Shown: one piece after another, positions 9,306-18,106 of the stretch
Layout: each line of letters opens with the position of its first letter
How positions within the stretch are numbered: position 1 is the first letter of the stretch
Source of the DNA: Xanthomonas cucurbitae
Lineage (GTDB): Bacteria > Pseudomonadota > Gammaproteobacteria > Xanthomonadales > Xanthomonadaceae
Assembly: GCF_002939885.1 (NCBI RefSeq)
Contig: NZ_MDED01000011.1
Coordinates: forward strand, 54,853-118,852
DNA: 64,000 nt
Direction of reading: 5' to 3'
Translations under genes and position numbers: made by a program
Notes under the pieces: model-generated
Database searches by the model: none
Seen by the model: only the letters and a program-made list of their open reading frames with translations
Told to the model about the DNA's origin: nothing

Positions 9306-9745
9306 GCGTCGAGAAATCGATATTTGTTCTTATCTTAATTTTCTGCATCCTATATGGAGTCCACCTTTCTCAGGGACGGTCTGGTAGCCACGATCCCTAT
9401 GGAAAGCCAGGAGTGCATGAATTAAGGTCTGAAATCGAGCCGTTTGTGCGGAACTTTGGCGGGGCTCCCATAGATTTCTTCAACCGGCTCAGTATCGCTG
9501 GCGGCCTTTCAAAAAATATCTACTTGAGTGCTGGAAAGCTTCCTCCGTTGGCTGAGTTCAGAAGGGTCGCATTGAAGTCGGGCTGGGTAGAAATTGCGCC
9601 TGCGAAATCACCTTATTCACTAAGCTATCGGTTCTGTAAAAGGAGAATGATGCTTTTGCTTGAGCATTCCTATAAATCCCATTGGATTTACGGAATTGAA
9701 TGGGTTTCGGATGTGAAGGGGGTTTACTACTGCAATTTGAAGTGA
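9299..9745 (+). CDS. Probable immunity protein for the RHS toxin (membrane-anchored, unknown family)
   Basis: This 148-residue protein has an N-terminal membrane segment (IFVLILIFCILYGVHLS, residues ~8-24), so the rest probably faces the periplasm. I do not recognise the family. The start codon overlaps the RHS stop and no ribosome-binding site is visible, so translation is probably coupled to the toxin. Low GC, small size and position directly after the variable RHS tip are the standard marks of a cognate immunity gene. That role is inferred from context. A periplasmic immunity protein would fit a toxin acting in the periplasm or on the membrane. Confidence 0.68.
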   Translation: MVSVEKSIFVLILIFCILYGVHLSQGRSGSHDPYGKPGVHELRSEIEPFVRNFGGAPIDFFNRLSIAGGLSKNIYLSAGKLPPLAEFRRVALKSGWVEIAPAKSPYSLSYRFCKRRMMLLLEHSYKSHWIYGIEWVSDVKGVYYCNLK

Positions 9746-9893
9746 AGGGGGTTGAAGTGTGTCACTCAATTGAGAGCTGTTAACCGAAACAAGCGATGTG
9801 GTGACCAGCAATCTTGACAGGCACCGTCAGTTGCAGTGGCGGGACATCGCGCCGGCTGGGATCGCGGCACGGTGTGTGTGAGATCATCCGTCG

Positions 9894-11684
9894 ATGGTCA
9901 CATCGCCGTCCGAGCATCAAGCGAAAATTCAAGCATGGATCCGTGCTGGCGTCGCGCCGCATCCGTCCGATAGCCTCGGGTGGGTCCGATTCGCGGAGAC
10001 ACTGCATGGAGGTAACGCGCTGCGCGATGCTTGTCATGCCTACTGGCACCTGGCCTTGCTTCAACCCGACGAGCCGGCGTATCCGATAAACGCCGGCAAC
10101 CTGTTGCTCGAGTTGGAGGACTTCCAGAATTCCCTGTTTGCCTTTGACGAGGCGATGCGACGTGGCGGCGGCGATGCGGTCGCCTGTCACTTGGGGCGGG
10201 GGTTGGCGTTGCTGTATCTGCAGCAGTATCAACAGGCCGAAAAGAGCTTGCGCGAGGCCTGGAGACGGGAGCCGGATGCCTGCGATGTTGCGTTGGCGTA
10301 TTCCCAATGCCTGATGGAGCTTGAACGCTTCGATGAGATCAGCGCATGCCTTGCGTATCTCGCCGAGCGCGACATGTCGCGGGCTCAGCGCGAGTCCTTT
10401 GCCTGGCTGCTGGCCCATTGTGGCGAAGAGGCGCGTGCCATCGCGCTGTATCAGGACCTGCTGGATGAGACCGACGCGACCCTCGAGCTGCGGATGCAGC
10501 TGGTGCTGTTGCTGGAGCGGCTCAATCGTCTGGATGAAGCCGCAGGCTATCTGCAGCATCGGGCGGTTGCCGCGGGCGACACAACGCCCATGACGGCGCT
10601 TGCCATGGGGCGAATGCGACGACGGCAGAAGCAGCATGCAGCCGCGGACGCCTGCCTGGAGGCCGGGCTTGCGGTGGTTGGGGAGGGGGCACTCGGGGCG
10701 CTGCTGGAATTCGAGCGCGCCAAGAATGCCGATGCAGACAACCAATTCGACGCTGCAATGGCTGCGCTGGAGCGGGCGCACACCCGTGCCGTTGTGGCGT
10801 ACCAGCGCCGTTTTCCCGATCAAACGCGCCAGGCCACGTTGGCTTGGCTGGGGGACGCGCTGGTTGCTCCGGCACCGCAGGGCTGGCGGACCCTGGCCAC
10901 GCACGATGGTCTGGATGATCCGACGTTCCTGGTGGGATTTCCGCGCTCCGGGACCACCTTGCTGGAGCGTATCCTGGATGCGCATCCGGCCCTGGACGTG
11001 CTGGATGAGCGGCCGGCGCTCGAAGAGGCGATTGCGTCCCTGCCATCGTGGGACGCCGTCCCGGAAGTCGGGCTGGACGAACGGCTGGCAGCTCTTTCCA
11101 GCGACCAGATCGCATCGGCGCGAGGTGTCTATTTCAACGTTGCCGCCCGCTATGTCTCGGTGCAGCAAGGCATCGTCGACAAGTACCCGCTCAATCTGAC
11201 GCGGGTGCCCTACATCGCCCGGCTGTTCCCGCGCGCCAGGTATGTGCTGCTGCTACGCGATCCCTGCGACTGCGTGCTGAGCTGCTACATGCAGGCATTC
11301 GGTCTGCGCGGGGGCGCGCTTTCCTTCGCAACGCTGGAGTCCTCCGCCGAGACCTACGTTGAGGTGATGTCGTACTGGGAGCGGCACAGAGCCCTGGTGG
11401 ATGCGCAGGTTCACGTCCTGCGGTACGAGGATCTGGTGCGTGACATGCCGGCGCAGGTCGCTTCCCTGCTGCATTTCATGGAGTCGGCCTGGGACGATGC
11501 GATGGCCGACTTCCAGATGCTTGCCCGATCACGGTCGGTGCGCATCAATACGCCCAGTTATGCGCAGGTGATCGAGCCGATCAACGACCGCGCGGTAGGG
11601 CGGTGGAAAAACTACCGTCAGCACTTTTCGCCGCGCACGCTGGAACTGCTTGCACCGTGGCGTCGTCGTTACGGTTATGCCTGA
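9894..11684 (+). CDS. TPR-repeat sulfotransferase
   Basis: This 596-residue protein has two parts. Residues ~1-320 are helical tetratricopeptide-like repeats (AYPINAGNLLLELEDFQ, LYLQQYQQAEKSLREAW). Residues ~340-596 are a PAPS-dependent sulfotransferase: FLVGFPRSGTTLLERIL is the 5'-phosphosulfate-binding loop and RYVLLLRDPCDCVLSCYM the 3'-phosphate-binding segment, with a C-terminal RWKNYRQHF. The TPR part probably binds a peptide or protein acceptor. The stop codon abuts that of the convergent 2OG oxygenase (TGATCA). A modifying oxygenase and a TonB receptor next door suggest a joint role in tailoring or importing a substrate; this is inference. No strong ribosome-binding site precedes the ATG. 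Confidence 0.88.
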   Translation: MVTSPSEHQAKIQAWIRAGVAPHPSDSLGWVRFAETLHGGNALRDACHAYWHLALLQPDEPAYPINAGNLLLELEDFQNSLFAFDEAMRRGGGDAVACHLGRGLALLYLQQYQQAEKSLREAWRREPDACDVALAYSQCLMELERFDEISACLAYLAERDMSRAQRESFAWLLAHCGEEARAIALYQDLLDETDATLELRMQLVLLLERLNRLDEAAGYLQHRAVAAGDTTPMTALAMGRMRRRQKQHAAADACLEAGLAVVGEGALGALLEFERAKNADADNQFDAAMAALERAHTRAVVAYQRRFPDQTRQATLAWLGDALVAPAPQGWRTLATHDGLDDPTFLVGFPRSGTTLLERILDAHPALDVLDERPALEEAIASLPSWDAVPEVGLDERLAALSSDQIASARGVYFNVAARYVSVQQGIVDKYPLNLTRVPYIARLFPRARYVLLLRDPCDCVLSCYMQAFGLRGGALSFATLESSAETYVEVMSYWERHRALVDAQVHVLRYEDLVRDMPAQVASLLHFMESAWDDAMADFQMLARSRSVRINTPSYAQVIEPINDRAVGRWKNYRQHFSPRTLELLAPWRRRYGYA

Positions 11685-12347
11685 TCAGCGTTGCGGAAAA
11701 CGCAGATAGGTGGAAAGGATGTATTTGTCCCCGCTGTGGGGTGGCCTGCCCTGGTGGGCGTACATCCAGTATGGCGGAAACATCAATAGCCGCCCCGCGC
11801 GCGGTTCGACACCGACGTTCAGGCCGGGAAACCACGTTTCTCCCCCTTGGGAGACATCGTTGAGATACCACAGGAAGACCAGATAGCGGTCGCACACGCT
11901 GTTGATCGAGTCGAAATGCGTCTGGAAGCGCTCGTTGTCTTCGGCGCGGTAACGCTTGAGGATCAACGGACTGAGAAGCGGGCTATCGGGGACCGCGATG
12001 TCCAGGCCGATGTCGGCGTTGTAGCGTGCGAGTTGCTGGCTGATCCGCGAACGGAAAAAATCCAGGAAAGCCGCGTCGGACAGCTTGGAGATATCCAGCT
12101 CTGTCCAGGCACTGTCGTCCAGCCCGGGGCGCACACCACGGCCATTGCGTTGGTGAAATTGGCCCAGTGCCAGGAAGGAATCGATCAGCTTGGCGCACAG
12201 GTGCGGCGGCAAGCTGTCGTCGTAGGTTCGAATGAAGTGCCGAAGCTGATCTTGAGAGGAGGGCGCCGCGAATGCGGCGCCCTCTTCCCGGTGCTGCAGA
12301 TCAGAACCGTGCAGTCCAGCGCATCCAGTAGTACCTGCCGATGGCAT
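11685..12347 (-). CDS. 2OG-Fe(II) oxygenase, prolyl-4-hydroxylase-like
   Basis: The protein shows the double-stranded beta-helix iron site: RFQTHFDSINS supplies the HxD pair, and MYAHQGRPPHSGDKYILSTY the distal His and the 2-oxoglutarate-binding basic residue. GGETWFPG is typical of prolyl-4-hydroxylase-like members. It should hydroxylate a peptide, amino acid or small molecule with 2-oxoglutarate and oxygen. The core begins around IRTYDDSLPPHL. The start is unsettled: the ATG codons at 12347 and 12374 lie inside the 3' end of the upstream TonB receptor and would make the protein run across a strong hairpin at 12259-12284. A non-ATG start nearer 12200 is also possible. It lies directly downstream of the receptor on the same strand, so the two are probably co-transcribed. 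Confidence 0.82.
   Translation of the reverse strand: MPSAGTTGCAGLHGSDLQHREEGAAFAAPSSQDQLRHFIRTYDDSLPPHLCAKLIDSFLALGQFHQRNGRGVRPGLDDSAWTELDISKLSDAAFLDFFRSRISQQLARYNADIGLDIAVPDSPLLSPLILKRYRAEDNERFQTHFDSINSVCDRYLVFLWYLNDVSQGGETWFPGLNVGVEPRAGRLLMFPPYWMYAHQGRPPHSGDKYILSTYLRFPQR
12259..12284 (-). promoter_or_regulatory. Strong hairpin between TonB receptor 2 and the oxygenase
   Basis: GAGGGCGCCGC (12259-12269) pairs perfectly with GCGGCGCCCTC (12274-12284) over a 4-base loop. It sits 17 bases after the receptor stop codon. There is no T tract, so it is more likely a processing or attenuation element than a full terminator. Confidence 0.5.
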
Positions 12348-15228
12348 CGTAGGTCCGCAAGTCGGTGGAGGCATTGAAGCCGGAATAGACCAGCGGCGGC
12401 TGCCGGTCGGCCAGGTTGCGAACGCCGATCTGGATGGTGCTGTTGTTCAAGCTCTCCAGGCGATACCCCAGCTGGAAGTCGGTCTGGGTGTAGGACGGAA
12501 CCTGGCGCTTGGCCACGTAGCCGTCGGTGCCCACTTCGGCGACGTCCGGTGCTTCATTGACATGATGGACGTAGCGGGTGGTCAGGCTCGCGTTGAGATT
12601 GCCGAAGGTCCAGGTCAGGTCGTTGAGCGCACGCCAGCGCGCAATGTTGCCAAAGCCCGACGATGCGGAATCCACGAAGGTGCCTGCCAGGCCCTTGCTC
12701 TGCGGAATGCCCGGGAACGCGCCAACATCGCTGCTCGGATCGCCGGACAGCAGGCGAACGTCATATTGGCGGATATAGGTGGTGTCCAGGTTCCACGACA
12801 GCTTGCCCCAGGCCGCTTCCTGCGTGTTGTAGCGGAAACCCAGGTCCACGCCGCTGGTGCGCAGCTCGCCGAAGTTGCCGATGGCATTGGTCATCTGGGC
12901 CACGTCACCTGCTTCGTCGCGGATGAAGGTGTCGCAGTAGCGCCCGAACTGGAAGCACTGATTCAACATCACCGTTTCCGGCAGCCGGGTGATGAACTGA
13001 TCCAGGCTCACGCGCCAGTAGTCGGCGGTCACGCTGAAGCCTTCCAGCCAGCTCGGGCTGTAGACGAAGCCGTAGGTGAAGACGTCGCCTTCTTCTGGCT
13101 GAAGGTTGGGATTGGCGACCTGGAACGAGGTCACCTGGTTGCCGCTCTGGCGGAACGAGCCGTCAGGAGCAACGCCGGCGCAGGCGCGCGGGTCGGCGGT
13201 TGCCTGGCCCGAGTAGCCGTTGCAAGGATCGACGTAGCTGTTGGCGCTAGGCACGGTCGGCGAGAAGAGATTGCCGATCGTGGGCGCGCGGAACACGTCG
13301 GCATAGGTGCCACGGATCAGAAGATCCGAGAACGGCTTCCATTCCACGCCGATCTTGGAGTTGGTGGTGCCGCCGAAGTTCGAATAGTCGGAGTAGCGCG
13401 TACCCAGCGTCAGATTCAGCTTTTCGGCGAAGGGCACATCGGCCAACAGTGGCACCAATGCTTCGGCGTACACTTCGTTGACGTTGAATTCGCCGGAGAT
13501 ATTGCCGAACGTACACGCTTCCTGCGTGGTCAGGCAGACGGTTTCGCCTGGCGGGATGATGGTGAGGAAGTCGCTGGTGGAGCTGGCGGATTCTTCGCGG
13601 CGCTCGATGCCGACTGCCAGCGAGACCGTTCCTGCCGGAACATCGAACAGGTCGCCGGTTGCATTGGCGTTGTAGACCTTGAGCGTGTTTTCGTTGGTGT
13701 TGGTGATCGTGGGATTGATCAGGCTGAGCGCGTTCAACTGCGCCTGTCCGGCTGGAGTATTCGGGTTCGGGGCAGGGCCGAGGAAATTGACTGGCAAGCA
13801 ACCATTGATCGCCGTGGCCGGATTCCCTGGTGTACGCACGCAGATCGGGTTGCCGGTGGCGGGGTCGATCATCGACGGGCCAAGCGCGGCGGCCAGGCCC
13901 GGGCTGAACAGGTAGCCCTTCACCGAAGACGACTGCGGCGAGCGCCCGTAGCCGTAAGACGCATCCCAGCTCCAGCTGCTGTCGCCGAACGCGCCGCGCA
14001 GGCCGCCGGTGATCTGGTAGGTCTCGGTGATGAAGCGGGTGGTACGCGTGGGAATGAAATCACGCAGACGCAGGCGTGCGTCGGTGATGGTCACCCCGAA
14101 CGGATTGTAGAGGCTGTCTGCGCTGATCGGGACATTGTCCACCTGCGGCCTGCCGTCGAACGGCAGCGGTGCCAGGGCGAAGGAGGAGTCGGTCCGCATC
14201 CAGGAGCCGAGCACGAAGGCCTCGACGTTGTCGCTGAGCTTGTAGTTCCCGTTCAGGAACATGCTGGTGCGCTCTTGCGGGGTCAGCGTCAGGTTGCCGT
14301 CGGCCTGGAAGTTGTAGACATCGGTTTGCTGATTGAAGCAGCGGAAGTCCGACGGCGTGGAGCCGGAACGACCGTCGATGCGCGTCAGGGTGACGTTGGC
14401 GCCACCGCCGCAGTTGGGATCGCTCAGGTTGACGCCGGTGGCGTTGCCGCGCGGCACCACGTAACGGCCGGTCAAAATCCGGGCGGTACCGCCGATGCCC
14501 TTTTGGCCCGCATACAACTGGTAGGGCTGGCTGGAATAGGCACGATCGGCGGCGCGCACCTCGTCGGCCTTGTCGTAGCTTGCGCCCAGGATCAGGCTGC
14601 CACGGTCATTGGTCATGCCGAAGACGGCATCGTAGCGCTCGGTCGCCGCGTCGCCGCGCGACGAAGTACCGTAGTACGCGCTGGCTTCGACGCCGTCGAA
14701 GTTCTTGCGGATGATGAAGTTGACCACGCCGCCGATGGCGTCGGATCCGTAGATCGCCGAGGCACCGTCCTTGAGCACTTCCACGCGTTCGATCAGGCCC
14801 AGCGGAATCGAGTTGATGTCCACTGCGCCGTTGGCATTGCTGACCGTGCCGATCCAGCGGCGCCCGTCCACCAGCACCAGCGACCGGTTGACGCCCAATC
14901 CGCGCAGATCCACGGTAGCCGCACCGGCGCCGCCGCCATTGTTCACCTGGGGGTTGGTCGCGGCGCCGGCGATCGCGGGCGTGCGCTGGAGGAATTCGCC
15001 AACGGTGGCGGCGCCGGAACTCTGGATGGTCTGGCGGTCGATCACGAACACCGGGCTGGCGGTCTCCAGGTCGGCGCGCTTGATGCGCGAACCGGTGACT
15101 TCGATCTTGTCCAGATTGGTGGTGGCGCTGGCCGATGCGTCCTGTGCGAAGGCTGCCGGCGAATAGGCTCCTCCAACAACAAGCGCAAGGACAACGGCAT
15201 CACGCAGTTTGCTTGACGTGCACTTCAT
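12301..15228 (-). CDS. TonB-dependent outer-membrane receptor
   Basis: This 975-residue receptor starts at an ATG preceded by GGAGAGAGAGCCC, the same leader as the receptor at 1389. The signal peptide (SSKLRDAVVLALVVGGAYSPAAFAQ) also resembles that one. The plug contains NLDKIEVTGSRIKR, RSLVLVDGRRW and ERVEVLKDGASAIYGSDAIGGVVNFI. The long barrel ends in the aromatic RWTARF. It is a ligand importer of the outer membrane; the ligand is unknown. Downstream on the same strand is the 2OG oxygenase, and beyond that the convergent TPR-sulfotransferase. The gap to 15423 contains the terminator of the next gene and presumably this receptor's promoter. Confidence 0.93.
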   Translation of the reverse strand: MKCTSSKLRDAVVLALVVGGAYSPAAFAQDASASATTNLDKIEVTGSRIKRADLETASPVFVIDRQTIQSSGAATVGEFLQRTPAIAGAATNPQVNNGGGAGAATVDLRGLGVNRSLVLVDGRRWIGTVSNANGAVDINSIPLGLIERVEVLKDGASAIYGSDAIGGVVNFIIRKNFDGVEASAYYGTSSRGDAATERYDAVFGMTNDRGSLILGASYDKADEVRAADRAYSSQPYQLYAGQKGIGGTARILTGRYVVPRGNATGVNLSDPNCGGGANVTLTRIDGRSGSTPSDFRCFNQQTDVYNFQADGNLTLTPQERTSMFLNGNYKLSDNVEAFVLGSWMRTDSSFALAPLPFDGRPQVDNVPISADSLYNPFGVTITDARLRLRDFIPTRTTRFITETYQITGGLRGAFGDSSWSWDASYGYGRSPQSSSVKGYLFSPGLAAALGPSMIDPATGNPICVRTPGNPATAINGCLPVNFLGPAPNPNTPAGQAQLNALSLINPTITNTNENTLKVYNANATGDLFDVPAGTVSLAVGIERREESASSTSDFLTIIPPGETVCLTTQEACTFGNISGEFNVNEVYAEALVPLLADVPFAEKLNLTLGTRYSDYSNFGGTTNSKIGVEWKPFSDLLIRGTYADVFRAPTIGNLFSPTVPSANSYVDPCNGYSGQATADPRACAGVAPDGSFRQSGNQVTSFQVANPNLQPEEGDVFTYGFVYSPSWLEGFSVTADYWRVSLDQFITRLPETVMLNQCFQFGRYCDTFIRDEAGDVAQMTNAIGNFGELRTSGVDLGFRYNTQEAAWGKLSWNLDTTYIRQYDVRLLSGDPSSDVGAFPGIPQSKGLAGTFVDSASSGFGNIARWRALNDLTWTFGNLNASLTTRYVHHVNEAPDVAEVGTDGYVAKRQVPSYTQTDFQLGYRLESLNNSTIQIGVRNLADRQPPLVYSGFNASTDLRTYDAIGRYYWMRWTARF

Positions 15229-15372
15229 GGGCTCTCTCTCCGAAAACGGAACGGGGGTTTTGCCTGGCAGGCGGATCTGAAAGTGCAGGTCCAAGGCGTC
15301 AGGGTGAACCGATGGTATATGGCCCGGAGAAAGAATTAAAGTGACGTTAAGCGGGGGTATTTCCTAAATGAA

Positions 15373-15399
15373 AACGCCACCGCTGGCGGCGGTGGCGTT
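15373..15399 (-). terminator. Rho-independent terminator after the putative OM protein gene
   Basis: On the minus strand an 11-bp perfect stem (AACGCCACCGC with GCGGTGGCGTT, 5-base loop) is followed by TTTCATTT. It lies 24 bases downstream of the gene at 15424-16281. Confidence 0.82.
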
Positions 15400-15423
15400 G
15401 TCTTCACAGTACCGGTGGGGAGG

Positions 15424-16281
15424 TTACAGGTCTTGTTCGTACCGAACGTAAGGAACTGTACCGTCGCTATTGCTGTCGTTGTTGGGCGCGAAGGGATTCT
15501 TGCCGCGCGAGATCACGTTCTCGGCACCTACGGTGAGTTGGCCGCTCCAGGGGGTGCGCCAGGTCAGGCCCAGGCCCAGGCCTTCCCATTTCTCGGGCTG
15601 GCCAGGGACGTCCACGACACGGCCAATGACATTGGCGCTGAAGGCGCCGTAGCCGCCGCCGACGCTCAAGGTCTTGCTGTCCCACTGGTCGGCGATTGCC
15701 GGGGAGACGTCCGCCAGCGGAACCAGCCTTGCGCGGGCGTAGGTGCCGCCGATCGAGACGAAGCCCTCGCGGCCGATGTTCTTCTGGCCGAAGACGGTCA
15801 GGTCGTTCTGTTCGACGCGGGTCAGCGGCGCCTTGCCGGTGCCGTTCAGCCAGGCGGGGAGGGTGTCGCGCCCGCTGCCGGCGGTGACTCCAACACGGCC
15901 GCTGCCACGATTGAAGCCCAGCGTGCCGGTGACTCGGCGCGACGCCGCAGCGCTGTCTTCTTCCTCATCGCCGATGCCGGCGAGCAGGCAATGGCTGGCC
16001 AGTCCACTGATGTTGGTGCCACGGCTGCTGTTGCATAGCAGGCCCAGCGAGTCGCCCGAGGTCAGGCCGAACGCTGCATCCAGCGAGTTGCGACCGAAGT
16101 GCCAGCGCGCCCCCGCCTTCTGCTCGCCGGTGGGCTCCAGATACAGGAACGCTTCCACCTTGCCGCTGCCCTTGTTCCACACCGGCAGGATCGTGCTTTC
16201 GCGGACCTGCTGCGCATCCACGCCCGTGGATGCCGCAAGGGCAACCAGCAAAGCGAACGATAGGCGCAAGAGGTGTCGCAT
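15424..16281 (-). CDS. Hypothetical secreted protein, probable outer-membrane beta-barrel
   Basis: This 285-residue protein has a clear signal peptide (LLRLSFALLVALAASTGVDAQQ). The mature part is rich in short alternating polar/hydrophobic segments with glycines (GKVEAFLYLEP, TGTLGFNRGSGRVGVTAG, GFVSIGGTYARA, LGLGLTWRTPWSGQLTVGAENVISRG) ending YVRYEQDL, as expected for a small outer-membrane barrel. Two central cysteines (LLCN and SHCLL) could form a loop disulfide. I do not recognise a named family. It is a single-gene unit with its own terminator, between the TonB receptor and hslO. Confidence 0.72.
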   Translation of the reverse strand: MRHLLRLSFALLVALAASTGVDAQQVRESTILPVWNKGSGKVEAFLYLEPTGEQKAGARWHFGRNSLDAAFGLTSGDSLGLLCNSSRGTNISGLASHCLLAGIGDEEEDSAAASRRVTGTLGFNRGSGRVGVTAGSGRDTLPAWLNGTGKAPLTRVEQNDLTVFGQKNIGREGFVSIGGTYARARLVPLADVSPAIADQWDSKTLSVGGGYGAFSANVIGRVVDVPGQPEKWEGLGLGLTWRTPWSGQLTVGAENVISRGKNPFAPNNDSNSDGTVPYVRYEQDL

Positions 16282-16400
16282 ACGGGAGGTCAGACCCAGG
16301 GGCAGTTGTTAAGTTCCCGAAAGCGGGCACTGGAGGATGCTAGGGGGTTTATGATTATTTAACAAGTGCTCGCAGCCCCCGAAACACCCCGCAATGCTAT

Positions 16401-17291
16401 CTATTGCAACCGTTCCGGTGCCTGCTGGGAGGGCCGCGCTGCGCTGAAAAGTACGGCCAGATCGGTCAACGGAAAGTGATACTCACGGCCGCAGAATTCG
16501 CAGCGCACCTCCACGCTGCCCGTCTCTTCTGCGGCGGCGCGCGCCTCTTCTTCGCCCAGCGACTGCAGCATCGAGGCGACCCGTTCGCGCGAGCAGGAGC
16601 AGCCAAAACTCAGCGGCTTGCTGCCCATCAGCTGGGCATCTTCTTCGTGGAACAGGCGGTGCAGCAGGTCGGCGCTGGCGACCGACAGCAGCTCCGGCGC
16701 GCCGAGCGTGTCGAACAGGGCGCCGATGCGGGTCCAGCCGTCGCTGTCGCCTTCGTCGCCGGGCAGCTTCTGCAGCAGCAGGCCGGCGGCCTGGTCCGGG
16801 CCGGCCGCCAGCAACAGGCGGGTGGGCAGCTGTTCGGACTGCTGGAAATAGGTCTCGAAGGCGTCCGCCAGGTCCGGGGACTGCATGCCGACCAGGCTCT
16901 GGTAGCGCTGCGGTTCGCGCGGGTCCAGGCCGGGGTTTTCGATGGTGATCGCCAACAGGGCGGCCTCGCCCAGCTCGCGCAGGTCGGTCGGCGCGTCCGC
17001 GCCGTCGGCCAGCTGCACGATGCCGCGCAAGGTGCCGGCGGCAGTGCATTCGGCAAACAGGGTGCGCAGCGTGTCGTTGCCGCGCAGCTGCACGGACAGG
17101 CGCCCGTCCACCTTGGTGTGGCCGGTGAACAGCGCGGCCGCCACCGCAGCTTCGCCGAGCAGCTGGCGGGCGGCTGGCGGATACTCGGCGGCGCCCTGAA
17201 TGTCCTGCCAGGCCTGGGTCAGACGCACGTGGACTCCGCGCACGCCGGCGGCAGGCAGCAGGAAACGGGAAAGCTGATCGAGATCGGTCAT
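16401..17291 (-). CDS. hslO: Hsp33 redox-regulated holdase chaperone
   Basis: This 296-residue protein matches the Hsp33 family in length. The zinc-binding redox switch is at the C-terminus: [10 protein letters not shown] and then [12 protein letters not shown], a CXC-X30-CXXC arrangement. Oxidation of these cysteines releases zinc and turns on chaperone holding activity in the cytoplasm. The N-terminal domain shows [14 protein letters not shown] and [26 protein letters not shown], typical of HslO. It is divergent from mtgA with a 75-bp gap. No partner gene (hslR) is present here. Confidence 0.96.
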   Translation of the reverse strand: MTDLDQLSRFLLPAAGVRGVHVRLTQAWQDIQGAAEYPPAARQLLGEAAVAAALFTGHTKVDGRLSVQLRGNDTLRTLFAECTAAGTLRGIVQLADGADAPTDLRELGEAALLAITIENPGLDPREPQRYQSLVGMQSPDLADAFETYFQQSEQLPTRLLLAAGPDQAAGLLLQKLPGDEGDSDGWTRIGALFDTLGAPELLSVASADLLHRLFHEEDAQLMGSKPLSFGCSCSRERVASMLQSLGEEEARAAAEETGSVEVRCEFCGREYHFPLTDLAVLFSAARPSQQAPERLQ

Positions 17292-17366
17292 GGAGACACC
17301 GGACGTAAGGGACGCCGGTTGCCGGATAATGCGGCAGGCATCGGGATTGAAGGTCGAAGCGAACTA

Positions 17367-18104
17367 ATGGGGACGGATGCATTGGATGGCAAGCAGGGGA
17401 CGCCACCGCGGCGCAGACGCTGGCTGCGCTGGCTATTGGCCGCACCGCTGCTGTTTGCCGCCGCGAGCGTGTTGCAGGTGCTGGTGCTGCGGGTGGTCGA
17501 TCCGCCGATCAGCAGCATGATGGTGGGGCGCTATCTGGAAGCGTGGGGCGAGGGCGACGTCGGGTTTTCCCTGCAGCAGCAATGGCGCGACTACGAAAAG
17601 ATCGCCGCCAGCCTGCCGATCTCGGTGGTGGCGGCAGAGGATCAGCAGTTCCCGATGCATCATGGGTTCGATCTGCAGGCCATCGAAAAGGCGCGCGACC
17701 ACAATGCGCGCGGCGGGCGGGTGCGTGGTGCGAGCACGATCAGCCAGCAGGTCGCCAAGAACGTGTTCCTGTGGCAGGGCCGCAGCTGGCTGCGCAAGGG
17801 CCTGGAGGCCTGGTACACGGTGCTGATCGAGCTGTTCTGGCCCAAGCAGCGCATTCTGGAGATGTATCTCAACGTGGCCGAGTTCGGCGACGGCGTGTAT
17901 GGCGCGCAGGCGGCTGCCCGGCAGTTCTGGGGCAAGGACGCGGCCGGGCTGTCGCCGACCGAGTCGGCGCGTCTGGCCGCGGTGCTGCCATCGCCACGCC
18001 GTTATGACGCGCGCCGCCCCGGCGCCTATGTGCAGCGGCGCACGGCGTGGATCCAGCGGCAGGCACGCCAGTTGGGCGGCGCTGCCTACCTGCAGGCGAA
18101 GTGA
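17367..18104 (+). CDS. mtgA: Monofunctional peptidoglycan glycosyltransferase
   Basis: This 245-residue GT51 enzyme polymerises lipid II into glycan strands at the outer face of the inner membrane. A single N-terminal membrane anchor follows a basic stretch ([21 protein letters not shown]). Motif 1 is [16 protein letters not shown] with the catalytic Glu; motif 2 is [16 protein letters not shown]; motif 3 includes [15 protein letters not shown] and [13 protein letters not shown]. The start at 17367 gives the normal family length. The next gene begins 2 bases after the stop, so mtgA and the glycosyltransferase probably form an operon. Confidence 0.95.
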   Translation: MGTDALDGKQGTPPRRRRWLRWLLAAPLLFAAASVLQVLVLRVVDPPISSMMVGRYLEAWGEGDVGFSLQQQWRDYEKIAASLPISVVAAEDQQFPMHHGFDLQAIEKARDHNARGGRVRGASTISQQVAKNVFLWQGRSWLRKGLEAWYTVLIELFWPKQRILEMYLNVAEFGDGVYGAQAAARQFWGKDAAGLSPTESARLAAVLPSPRRYDARRPGAYVQRRTAWIQRQARQLGGAAYLQAK

Positions 18105-18106
18105 GC

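Noticed and set aside
12562..15216. 884-aa open frame opposite the second TonB receptor
   Set aside because: It is an antisense shadow of the receptor gene, with no start site or family motifs.
16404..17366. Long N-terminal extension of mtgA across hslO
   Set aside because: The extension is antisense to Hsp33 and has no glycosyltransferase features; the ATG at 17367 gives the normal length.
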